Shown in pieces: positions 35,745 to 43,768 of a stretch of 64,000 bases of DNA. Below the pieces are notes generated by a model, which was given only the letters and a program-made list of their open reading frames with translations, was not told the DNA's origin and ran no database searches. Origin of the DNA: Desulfovibrionaceae bacterium (lineage in GTDB: Bacteria > Desulfobacterota > Desulfovibrionia > Desulfovibrionales > Desulfovibrionaceae); the NCBI GenBank assembly GCA_009783025.1, contig WRHY01000001.1, forward strand, positions 372,001 through 436,000, in the 5' to 3' direction. Position 1 is the first letter of the stretch, and every line of letters begins with the position of its first letter. The position numbers were made by a program, and so were the translations under genes.

Positions 35745-36229
35745 CAGTTTCCGACACATCTTCCGTATCCATTCATACTGACGGTTCCTGCCTCGGCAAT
35801 CCCGGTCCCGGCGGATGGGCCGCCCGCCTGGAATACCAGGGTGAAGTCAAGTTTCTTTCCGGCGGTTTTGCCCTGACCACCAACAATCGCATGGAAATCT
35901 ACGCGGCCCTGATGGCTCTCTCGGCCCTGAAGCGGCCCTGCACGGTTGCTCTGCACACGGACTCCCGCTATTTGTGCGATGCTGTTGAAAAGCGCTGGCT
36001 CAGCAATTGGCGCAGGAAAAACTGGAAAAAGGCCGATAACAAGCCGGTGCTCAACCGTGACTTGTGGGAGCGGCTGGTGCCCCTTTTGGAGCGGCACAAG
36101 GTACGTTTTCACTGGGTTGAGGCCCATGCGGGCCACCCGGAAAACGAGGCCGTGGATTCGCTGGCCCGGTCGGAAGCCGCTAAGCCGGGTCTGCCGAGGG
36201 ATGAAGGTTTTATGCCCGATGGATGTTGA
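35741..36229 (+). CDS. rnhA: Ribonuclease HI
   Basis: 162 aa. The catalytic residues are in place: Asp14 in SIHTDGSCLGNPGPGGWA, Glu52 in TTNNRMEIYA, Asp74 in LHTDSRYL, His129 and Asp139 in AHAGHPENEAVDSLAR. It degrades RNA in RNA-DNA hybrids. The 3' end overlaps the start of the Gate-domain gene by 11 nt. Confidence 0.97.
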   Translation: MTVSDTSSVSIHTDGSCLGNPGPGGWAARLEYQGEVKFLSGGFALTTNNRMEIYAALMALSALKRPCTVALHTDSRYLCDAVEKRWLSNWRRKNWKKADNKPVLNRDLWERLVPLLERHKVRFHWVEAHAGHPENEAVDSLARSEAAKPGLPRDEGFMPDGC

Positions 36230-37178
36230 GCTTTTATACACTAAACTGCTCCTGCCGCTCCTCAGGCTGGCAGGCGTCATGTGTATAGGCCTGCTTTTGG
36301 CCAGTCTGCTGGAAAGCCTGCACTGGACGCGTTTTGTGGCCAAGCTGGCCGCGCCCCTGGCCAGGGCCGGGCATTTACATGAAACTTCGGCCGCTTCTTT
36401 TGCCCTGGCTTTTTTTTCGCCCGCCGCTTCCAACGCCTTGCTGGCCGAAGCGCATGCCAGGGGAGAGATGACGCGCGGCGAGTTGATGTTCGCCAATTTG
36501 TTCAACAGTTCCCCTACCTTTCTGGTACATCTGCCCACGCTGTTCTCGCTGGTCTTCGCCTTTTTGGGGCCTCTGGCCTTTGTGTATGTGGGGCTCTGTT
36601 TTGCCGCGGCCGCACTGCGCACAGTATGCACGCTCGTTGCGGGCAGGCTTATGTTGCCCGAGCCCAAGGCAAGGCGTATTGGGTGTGAAGAGCGGGGCGC
36701 GGAGCAGGCCAGGGACTGGCGCAAAACCGTGGACATCACGTGGGGCCGTTTCAGGAAGCGTATCGTTAAGTTGCTGATATTTACCGTTCCCATTTATGTA
36801 TTTTTTTTCGCTTTGCAGCAGGCCGGGGCATTCAGGGCGGCCGAGCGCTGGATGGCTGATCATTCGGGCTGGCTCGCTTTTCTCAATCCCAAGAGCCTGA
36901 GTATTGTGGCCATGAGTTTGTTGTCCGAGTCCGGGGCGGCCCTTTCGGCCGCTGCCGCCCTGGCTGATGCCGGAGCTTTGGCGCCGCGGGAAATCGTTAT
37001 GGCCCTGCTTGTAGGAAACATCATCTCGACCCCGATGCGCGCTGTGCGCCACCAGTTTCCGTCCTATGCGGGTTTTTTTTCCCCGGCCCTGGCCCTGCCT
37101 CTGGTTTTGGCGAATCAGGCCTGTCGGGCAGCCAGCCTGGTGGCTGTGACAGCGGTATATTATTGGTATGCATTTTAG
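36219..37178 (+). CDS. Nucleoside-recognition (Gate) domain membrane protein
   Basis: 319 aa from the ATG at 36219 (GAAGG 11 nt upstream); an ATG at 36201 has no usable spacing. It has about 8 hydrophobic helices and a repeated Gate pattern with Asn/Ser-rich re-entrant motifs (AFFSPAASNALLAEAHARGE, LFNSSPTFLVHLPTLF, later VGNIISTPMRAVRHQFPSYA). This resembles SpmA/SpmB-type and related putative transporters of unknown substrate. Translationally linked to rnhA by overlap. Confidence 0.78.
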   Translation: MDVELLYTKLLLPLLRLAGVMCIGLLLASLLESLHWTRFVAKLAAPLARAGHLHETSAASFALAFFSPAASNALLAEAHARGEMTRGELMFANLFNSSPTFLVHLPTLFSLVFAFLGPLAFVYVGLCFAAAALRTVCTLVAGRLMLPEPKARRIGCEERGAEQARDWRKTVDITWGRFRKRIVKLLIFTVPIYVFFFALQQAGAFRAAERWMADHSGWLAFLNPKSLSIVAMSLLSESGAALSAAAALADAGALAPREIVMALLVGNIISTPMRAVRHQFPSYAGFFSPALALPLVLANQACRAASLVAVTAVYYWYAF

Positions 37179-37196
37179 GCTGTGCTAAAAAATGGC

Positions 37197-38495
37197 CTAG
37201 CGCCTTTCCAGCATCGCGCCGTAGAAAAACTCGCGCAGAGGGGAGTCAAAGGGGGTATGGAATGCGCCTTTGTGCATGGCGTCCGGGTGGGTTGCGGTAA
37301 AGGCCGTGATCTGATCCTGGTTTTCCGCCGGGTTCAGTGTGCATGTGAGGTAAATAAGACATCCGCCGGAACGCAGGCAAGGCCAGGCCGCCTCCAGGAT
37401 ACGCCGTTGAGTGGCCGCGAGGCTGTCCAGGTCTTCCGGGGTACGGCGCAGGCGGATTTCCGGGTGGCGGGCCAAGGTGCCCAGGCCGGAGCAGGGGGCG
37501 TCCACCAGGATGGTTCCGAAAGTCTCCGTAACGCTCTCCGCCGCGACAGCCAGCACCGGGGGACAGGGCGGAGCGGTCAGGCCGAGCCGGGCATATTCTT
37601 TGCCGAGGCCCTCCAGCCGGTGCGCCGAAGGGTCTGAAGCCAGGGCCACGGGAATTCCCTGTTCCAGCAGAGCCAAGGTTTTCCCGCCGCGTCCGGCGCA
37701 GCAGTCCCATAAGGGCTGAGGCCAGAGCGCGGGGCTGAAGGCCTCCAGAGCTTCATACGAGGCCGCGCTCTGGCGGCTGGCCCTGCCTTCTTTGATCAGT
37801 TCCTTGGCCTGCCAGGGCAAGGGGCCGTGAAAAGCCAGGGCTGAAGCGCCGACAACTTGCGCGCTATCCGCGTTTTCCCGCAGCAGGCTGTCCCGCGCAT
37901 CAATCCATCCGGGTCTGGCGCGGTTCAGGCGCAGGCCCGAGGGAGGAACGGACTGCGCTGCTTCCAGCAGGGCAAGCGTTGCTGTTTCCCCATAGCTTGT
38001 CATCCACAGAGTGATCAGCCATTCCGGCATGGCATACCGTGTTGCCAGGGGCAGATCCGGACTATGAAAATCCTTGAGGCCGCGCTGCATGGAGCGTAAG
38101 GCTCCGTTGGCCACGCCGCTGAGCCCTTTGCCGAAGCGGTTGGCCACATGTTTGACCGCCCAGCCCACCGGGCCGTGGTGCGGCACGCGCAAAAAAGCCA
38201 TCTCATACAGGGCTGTAATCAAGGCCAGGCGCATTTCGTCCGGGAGTTTGTCCGGCCGGGAGAGAAAACGCTCGGAAAACTCCTTCAGACGTAAGTACCA
38301 GCGCAGTGTTCCATAGGTGATTTCCGTGCACAGGCGCTTATCCGTGGGCATGAGGGCGGCCGAGGAAAGCACCCCGTCCAGCGCGGCCTGGGAGTCCGCG
38401 CCTGCGAACAGCGTTTGCGTAAGCGCCACCAGGGCGGCCGCGCGCGGATCATGCCCGGCTTTGTGCAGGTGCAGGGACAATTTTTTGCCGCTCAT
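37197..38495 (-). CDS. rsmB: 16S rRNA m5C methyltransferase of the RsmB/Sun family
   Basis: 432 aa. The N-terminal NusB-like helical domain (residues about 15-140, ITYGTLRWYLRLKEFSERFL) is followed by a PUA-like linker and a SAM-dependent domain with WDCCAGRGGKTLALLEQG (motif I), DAPCSGLGTLARHPEIR (motif IV) and LTCTLNPAEN with the catalytic Cys (motif VI). It probably methylates a cytosine of 16S rRNA (C967 in E. coli). Its start overlaps the stop of the DUF116 gene (ATGA), so the two are coupled. Confidence 0.9.
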   Translation of the reverse strand: MSGKKLSLHLHKAGHDPRAAALVALTQTLFAGADSQAALDGVLSSAALMPTDKRLCTEITYGTLRWYLRLKEFSERFLSRPDKLPDEMRLALITALYEMAFLRVPHHGPVGWAVKHVANRFGKGLSGVANGALRSMQRGLKDFHSPDLPLATRYAMPEWLITLWMTSYGETATLALLEAAQSVPPSGLRLNRARPGWIDARDSLLRENADSAQVVGASALAFHGPLPWQAKELIKEGRASRQSAASYEALEAFSPALWPQPLWDCCAGRGGKTLALLEQGIPVALASDPSAHRLEGLGKEYARLGLTAPPCPPVLAVAAESVTETFGTILVDAPCSGLGTLARHPEIRLRRTPEDLDSLAATQRRILEAAWPCLRSGGCLIYLTCTLNPAENQDQITAFTATHPDAMHKGAFHTPFDSPLREFFYGAMLERR

Positions 38496-39346
38496 GGCTG
38501 TTCCGCCCCCGGCTGCTGTTCTTGTGCGGTGAAAGAGACAACTTGGGCAAAGCGCTGTAAAGCCTGTTCGATCAGATCCAGATGAACAAGGGTGTTGAGA
38601 CAGGGACCTTCCGGGCGGTCGTTGAGAATGCCGTGCACGGGCAGAGGGTGGGTATCCCGGATGCCCGAGGTCAGATCGCGCTCACAGGCCACGGCAATGA
38701 TCAGTCCGGGCCGCGTTTCCACCACGATTCTGCGGGCAATGGTGCCGCCCGTGGCAATGGCCAGATTGACCCCGTATTTGTCGCGCAAGGCGAGCAGCCC
38801 CGCAATGGGACAGCGGCCGCAGCGTTCACAGGCGTCCACACTGTAGCTCAGGCGGATGCGGCAGTCGGCCCGTTGCAGACAGTGCGGGAGCAGGATCAGG
38901 ATGCGATCCGGACTGAAAGTCGGGTGCAGTTTTTCGGTCAGTTCGTTATTTACCTTAATGAAGCTGCGGCGCACCTCATTGGTGGAAAAACCAAAGGGGC
39001 GGGCCAGCAGTTCCATGATCGGCAGAAAAAACTTGATGATGACGCCCCGTACTTTGGTGCCGCCCCAAAAAGGTCTGTCCCAGGTAATTTGCAGCACCAG
39101 GCCCAGGGACGCCCAGGCAATAAGTATGATGCAGCAGACAAGCAGAAAACCCGTGACCCAGGGTATATACGGATGGATATTACCGAAGCCCACGGCCGGT
39201 ATTATCCAGCCCACCAGCATGAACAGGCAGAGCAGAATGGACGTGCCCGTGACCAGACCCACGAACAGTCGTTTGCGCGGCCGGGTTGGGGGACGGCTGC
39301 TCATGAATTCAAGTTGGGTGTTCTTGCCTGGGGAATCGTGGTGCAT
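38492..39346 (-). CDS. DUF116 membrane protein with Cys motif
   Basis: 284 aa. Two membrane helices near the N-terminus (about residues 28-50 and 62-85), then the DUF116 signature ILLPHCLQRADCRIRLSY and CERCGRCPIAGLLAL. The Cys set could bind a metal or iron-sulfur cluster. The role is unknown; in other genomes such proteins lie near tRNA/rRNA modification genes, as here with rsmB. An alternative start lies at 39304; neither has a clear ribosome-binding site. Confidence 0.8.
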   Translation of the reverse strand: MHHDSPGKNTQLEFMSSRPPTRPRKRLFVGLVTGTSILLCLFMLVGWIIPAVGFGNIHPYIPWVTGFLLVCCIILIAWASLGLVLQITWDRPFWGGTKVRGVIIKFFLPIMELLARPFGFSTNEVRRSFIKVNNELTEKLHPTFSPDRILILLPHCLQRADCRIRLSYSVDACERCGRCPIAGLLALRDKYGVNLAIATGGTIARRIVVETRPGLIIAVACERDLTSGIRDTHPLPVHGILNDRPEGPCLNTLVHLDLIEQALQRFAQVVSFTAQEQQPGAEQP

Positions 39347-39395
39347 CGAAATCTTTTATACTAGGGCTTGTTAAGGTTACAAGCAGTTTTGGCGC

Positions 39396-41327
39396 CTAGC
39401 GCAGGACGCGCACGTCGCCGACGCGCATGGTAATTTTCCGGGCATCAAAATGCTCCAGCAGGGCTACAAGGTACTTGCGCGACAGCCCGGTCACGGACTT
39501 CAATCCAGCCAGGTCAATACTTTCATGGGTCTGGAACCACTCTTGAAGAATGGCTTCGACGGCATCCAGGTGTTCGCGGGCATACCACAGCCCTTCGGCC
39601 ACGCGCACCAGTTGTCCGGAGGCGCGTAGAGCGTTCATCACCGCGGCCGCTTCTTTTTTATTCGCGCCAATGGCTTCCAGCACTTCGTTCAGGTTGGGTG
39701 GCGTCATTCCCGCCTGCTGGTGCGCGGCCAGAATGGCTTCGCTCAAAGGAGCCTGCTCCTTGCTGAAGCTGGCGCTGTGCGCGGGCAGACGCAGCAGATC
39801 CTGCTCGGCAATCAGGACGCCTTTTTTAATCAATCGTTCAATGACAAAATGCGCCAGCTTGGGGGCAAGGCTTTTGCCCCAGCCGGAAATAATCTCGCTA
39901 CGCGCCACGCCCTGGCGTTCCCCGTGCCGGGCGTGGAAGTCGGCCACGGCTTTTTCACAAGAGAGGCAGAACTGGTCCAGGATATCCGCGCTCAGGTACA
40001 GACGTTGTTCCTTGTCAAAGCAGAACACCTTCTGGCTCCCGGACAGCGTGGCCAGACGCTTGTCCAGGGCGCGGGAGTCAAGGTTGGCCAACACGCGCAG
40101 TTTGGCGAAAGACAGGCCCTTATCCGCATCCCTGGTGCAGGCCAGTTGGGTCAGAATGCTGTTTTCCGCCTCATCGGATGGTGCGCTGCCCGGCACAAGC
40201 GAGAGCACCTGTTCACAGCGCTCGGCAAAAGCGCGCGAACGGCGGCGCATGTCCACGCCAAGGGGGTTCAGCACCACGGCCCCGGCCACGGTGCGCAAGG
40301 GCGAGAATGAGCGGATCACGCAGCGGTCGCCGAACACTGCGGCCAGGGGTTCGGCAAAACGCACTTCGCACAGGCAGGAATCGCCGGGCAGAAGTTTGTC
40401 CCGGTCGGCAAAATAAAGCCGGGCCTGGGTTTCCCCCGAGCCGTGGTGAAAGTGCACTTCGGCCCTGTGCCGCAGGGGACGCGGCGCGGAAGCCAAACAG
40501 GTGACGTTGATCACCCAGGTGGCGGCGGGAAACAGGGTGTCCGGGAAGGTCAGCACCGCACCGCGCTGTATCTGCTCCACAGCCAGATCCGGAATATTCA
40601 CGGCCGTGCGCCTGCCCGCAAGAGCGGTCTTTACCGCGCCGCCGTGGCTTTGCAGGCCGCGCACCTTGCTGCGCAGGCCCGAGGGTTCGATTTCCACACT
40701 ATCGCCCACACTGACGCTACCGGCGATCATGGTGCCCGTGACCACAGTGCCGTGTCCGCGCAAGGTGAACACCCGGTCAATGGGTAAACGGAACAGGTCC
40801 TGGGAGCGCACCGGGGCCAGACGGGCCTCCACTTCGGCCAGGGCGGCGATCAGCGTGTCCAGGCCGTGGCCCGTGCGCGCGGAGACCGGAATAACCGGAG
40901 CGCCTTCAAACGCGGTCCCGGCCAGGAAAGAGGCAAGATCCTCGCGGGCCAGTTCCAGCATCTCGGCGTCCGCGGCATCAGTCTTGGTGAGAGCCACCAC
41001 GCCGTCTCTGATGCCGAGCAGAGAACAGATTTCCAGGTGTTCGCGGGTCTGGGGCATGACGCCTTCGTCAGCGGCAATGACCAGGAGTATGAAGTCAACC
41101 CCGGAAGCCCCGGCCACCATGGTGCGCACAAATTTTTCATGTCCGGGCACATCAACCACGGAGAGCGAACGTCCGTCCGGCAGAGACAGTTCGGCAAAGC
41201 CGAGTTCAATGGTAATGCCGCGCCGCTTTTCCTCTTCCAGACGGTCGCAGTCCGTGCCCGTAAGGGTGCGGATCAGGGTGGTCTTGCCGTGGTCAATATG
41301 CCCCGCTGTTCCCATGACGACCGGCAT
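39396..41327 (-). CDS. selB: Selenocysteine-specific elongation factor SelB
   Basis: 643 aa. The EF-Tu-like part has [24 protein letters not shown] and TKTD motifs, and the domain 2 motif RGHGTVVTGTMIAGSVSVGD. C-terminal winged-helix domains (last about 250 residues, ending LEHFDARKITMRVGDVRVLR) bind the SECIS hairpin of selenoprotein mRNAs. It shows that the organism decodes UGA as selenocysteine; selA, selD and tRNA-Sec are not in the window. It begins 1 nt before the end of gpsA, so it is cotranscribed with it. Confidence 0.96.
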   Translation of the reverse strand: MPVVMGTAGHIDHGKTTLIRTLTGTDCDRLEEEKRRGITIELGFAELSLPDGRSLSVVDVPGHEKFVRTMVAGASGVDFILLVIAADEGVMPQTREHLEICSLLGIRDGVVALTKTDAADAEMLELAREDLASFLAGTAFEGAPVIPVSARTGHGLDTLIAALAEVEARLAPVRSQDLFRLPIDRVFTLRGHGTVVTGTMIAGSVSVGDSVEIEPSGLRSKVRGLQSHGGAVKTALAGRRTAVNIPDLAVEQIQRGAVLTFPDTLFPAATWVINVTCLASAPRPLRHRAEVHFHHGSGETQARLYFADRDKLLPGDSCLCEVRFAEPLAAVFGDRCVIRSFSPLRTVAGAVVLNPLGVDMRRRSRAFAERCEQVLSLVPGSAPSDEAENSILTQLACTRDADKGLSFAKLRVLANLDSRALDKRLATLSGSQKVFCFDKEQRLYLSADILDQFCLSCEKAVADFHARHGERQGVARSEIISGWGKSLAPKLAHFVIERLIKKGVLIAEQDLLRLPAHSASFSKEQAPLSEAILAAHQQAGMTPPNLNEVLEAIGANKKEAAAVMNALRASGQLVRVAEGLWYAREHLDAVEAILQEWFQTHESIDLAGLKSVTGLSRKYLVALLEHFDARKITMRVGDVRVLR

Positions 41328-41328
41328 G

Positions 41329-42318
41329 CTATTCCTCCCGTAAGGCCCGCGACATCAAGGCGCGCAGAGCGTCCAGCGGGGCGGTTCCGCCCAGCACCTG
41401 GCGCACGGCAAAGGCCAGGGGTAACTCGACCCCCATTTGTGCAGCCAGTTCGCACACGGCTTCGGTGGTTTTTACGCCTTCGGCCACCATGCGCATGGAA
41501 GCGGCGATGCTTCCGATGCTTTCTCCGGTCGCCAGTCTCAGTCCCACCTGGCGGTTGCGGGAAAGATCCCCGGTACAGGTCAGCACCAGATCCCCCAGGC
41601 CGGAAAGGCCCATAAAGGTAGCGGCGCGCGCGCCCAAAGCCTCGCCCAGGCGGCTCATCTCGGCCAGGCCGCGCGTGATCAGGGCGGCCCGGGCGTTATG
41701 CCCCAGCTCCAGGCCGTCGCACAGGCCCGCGGCAATGGCCATCACGTTTTTGATAGCCCCGCCGAACTCGACTCCGGCCACGTCCGTGCTGGAATAGACC
41801 CGGAAAGCCGGGGTGGAAAAAACGGCGCGCAATTCTTCGCCCAAGCCTGCATCGGCACAGCCCAGGACCACGGCCGAGGGCTTGCCCTGCACCACTTCCC
41901 TGGCGAATGACGGCCCGGACAAAATGGCGTAGCGCGGTTTTTTGCCGGGCAGAGCTTCCGCGGTGACCTCGGACATGCGCTTCAATGTGCCAAGTTCAAT
42001 GCCCTTGCTTGCGCAGACAAACACGCCGTCATCCGGCAGCAGGGGCGCCAAGCGGACCAAGCTTTCCCGCAGATATTGGCAGGGAACGGCAAGCAGCACA
42101 ATATCCGCTCCGGCCAGGGCAACGGCAGGATCGGTCACGGCACGCAGGGCCGGGCACAGAGGCAGTCCGGGTAAGTAGCGGCTGTTTTCATGCCGCGTGT
42201 TGATCTCTTCAGCCAGGGAGGCATCTCTGGCCAGCAGCAGGGTCTCAAGGCCCTTGTCAGCCGCAAGATGAGCCAGAGCCGTGCCCCAACTGCCCGCTCC
42301 CAAAATCGTTATGCGCAT
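41329..42318 (-). CDS. gpsA: Glycerol-3-phosphate dehydrogenase [NAD(P)+]
   Basis: 329 aa from the ATG at 42318, with AGGAG 7 nt upstream; an earlier ATG at 42339 lies before that site. The N-terminal Rossmann motif is MRITILGAGSWGTALAHLAA, with later motifs SGPSFAREVVQGKPSAV and GGAIKNVMAIAAGLCDGLEL, which includes the catalytic Lys. It makes sn-glycerol 3-phosphate for phospholipids. Confidence 0.96.
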   Translation of the reverse strand: MRITILGAGSWGTALAHLAADKGLETLLLARDASLAEEINTRHENSRYLPGLPLCPALRAVTDPAVALAGADIVLLAVPCQYLRESLVRLAPLLPDDGVFVCASKGIELGTLKRMSEVTAEALPGKKPRYAILSGPSFAREVVQGKPSAVVLGCADAGLGEELRAVFSTPAFRVYSSTDVAGVEFGGAIKNVMAIAAGLCDGLELGHNARAALITRGLAEMSRLGEALGARAATFMGLSGLGDLVLTCTGDLSRNRQVGLRLATGESIGSIAASMRMVAEGVKTTEAVCELAAQMGVELPLAFAVRQVLGGTAPLDALRALMSRALREE

Positions 42319-42342
42319 GGCCTTGCTCCTGGTGTCCATACT

Positions 42343-42467
42343 TCTGAGGGGCGCTGCCCCTCAGACTCCCCGGCAGGGGAATGATTCCCCTGCACCCCCA
42401 TACCCGGAAAACCGCGGAGCTGTTTTCCGGAATGCCAGGTCCAAGACCGGCTAGGTCCTGGCGGGGT
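42343..42467. repeat. Multi-hairpin repeat, family II, copy 2
   Basis: 125 bp upstream of gpsA. Hairpins GAGGGG-cgct-GCCCCTC, CAGGGGAA-tg-ATTCCCCTG, CCGGAAAAC...GTTTTCCGG and CCAAGACC-ggcta-GGTCCTGG occur in the reverse order of copy 1 (12737-12881), so it is the same element in opposite orientation, with compensated base changes in the stems. Confidence 0.85.
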
Positions 42468-42570
42468 ACGGTGTGGTCGGTAATGCTGGGGCTCACGTTC
42501 ATCTTGTTGCCGAGTATCGTTGTTGACGACCTTTGAGCCGCTGGCTTGAGCCCCGCATCATAAATAAATA

Positions 42571-43599
42571 TCATCCCAAATTTTTGAAATACCAGTCGCC
42601 CGCTTCGCGTAAGCCCTTGCGCACGTCATATCCCGGATCATAGCCGAGCAACTCGCGGGCCTTGCTGATATCGGCCAGAGAGTGGCGCACGTCCCCAGCC
42701 CGGAAATCCCGGTGCCCGGCTTCGGCCTTGGCCGCTTCCGGCCTGTGCCGGACAACCTCGTCCCGAATAAGAAGGAAGAGCTCGTTCAGGGTGGTGCGCT
42801 GGCCGAAAGCCACGTTGTACACCTGATTCCAGGCTTCGTTCTTTTGGGCGCAGGCCGCGAGCAGGTTGGCCTGCACGCAGTTGGCGATAAAGCAGAAATC
42901 GCGCGAGGTTTCGCCGTCTCCGTTGATATGGACCGGATTTGCGCGCAGGATGTCGGCAAACCACTGGGGAATGACGGCCGCGTATGCGCCGTCGGGGTCC
43001 TGGCGCTGTCCGAAGATGTTGAAATAGCGCAGCCCGATGCTGCGGAAACCATAGGCCGAGGCAAAAACATCGGCGTACAGTTCGTTCACATACTTGGTCA
43101 CGGCATAGGGGGAGAGAGGCTTGCCGATGCGATCCTCCACTTTGGGCAGGGTGGGTTCGTCCCCATAGGTGGAACTGGAAGCGGCATAGACGAAACTGCG
43201 CACGCCCGCATCCCTGGCCGCAACCAACATGTTCAGGAACCCATCGATATTGTTGCTGTTGCTTAAAATGGGATCTTCAATAGAGCGCGGCACCGAACCC
43301 AGCGCGGCTTGGTGCAACACGTGGTCGGATCCGACGCAGACCGAACGGCAGGTTGCCAAATCCCGGATATCGCCCTCCACGAAACGAAAGTTTTTCCAGG
43401 CCTCGGGGCTTATGGCATCCCGGACCATGTCCAGGTTTTTGCGGTAGCCGGTAGAAAAGTTATCCAGGCCGACCACCTTTTGTCCCGCGTCGAGCAGGGA
43501 CTGGACCAGGTTGGAGCCGATAAAACCTGCCGCCCCGGTGATCAGCCAGGTTTTGGGCGAGTTTTTCAAGGTGTCGAGTAAGGCGGCATAGGCGGACAT
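42571..43599 (-). CDS. NAD-dependent UDP-sugar epimerase (WbpP/UDP-GlcNAc 4-epimerase-like)
   Basis: 342 aa short-chain dehydrogenase. The Rossmann motif is [20 protein letters not shown], with a catalytic Ser in [12 protein letters not shown] and Tyr/Lys in LSPYAVTKY. The long N-terminal lead ([17 protein letters not shown]) and the motif [20 protein letters not shown] are typical of the WbpP group, which interconverts UDP-GlcNAc/GalNAc or the uronic acid forms. Probably used for surface glycans, together with the operon at 56.6-63.3 kb; the exact substrate is uncertain. Confidence 0.85.
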   Translation of the reverse strand: MSAYAALLDTLKNSPKTWLITGAAGFIGSNLVQSLLDAGQKVVGLDNFSTGYRKNLDMVRDAISPEAWKNFRFVEGDIRDLATCRSVCVGSDHVLHQAALGSVPRSIEDPILSNSNNIDGFLNMLVAARDAGVRSFVYAASSSTYGDEPTLPKVEDRIGKPLSPYAVTKYVNELYADVFASAYGFRSIGLRYFNIFGQRQDPDGAYAAVIPQWFADILRANPVHINGDGETSRDFCFIANCVQANLLAACAQKNEAWNQVYNVAFGQRTTLNELFLLIRDEVVRHRPEAAKAEAGHRDFRAGDVRHSLADISKARELLGYDPGYDVRKGLREAGDWYFKNLG

Positions 43600-43641
43600 G
43601 GGTGCGTGTTCCTTGTGCTGAAGTAAAAAACCTTACATTTC

Positions 43642-43768
43642 GGTAGCGCCTCGGTTTGTCGTCAGACGAGGAAGGCGCAGCTTTGGCCGATGGGGCTGGA
43701 CTCTTACGGTCCTGCCCCGGAGGACAAAGCAAGCCTGACGAAGTATCACGGCAAACCGAGGCGCTACC
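43642..43768. repeat. Long modular palindrome, family I, copy 3, with 8-bp flanking direct repeat
   Basis: 127 bp. Arms GGTAGCGCCTCGGTTTG and CAAACCGAGGCGCTACC are perfect. The interior has CTGGACTCTTACGGTCCTG and GCCTGACGAAGTATCACG. It is flanked on both sides by TACATTTC (43634-43641 and 43769-43776), a likely target-site duplication. Its right end abuts the stop codon of the downstream-oriented GGDEF/TPR gene. Confidence 0.9.
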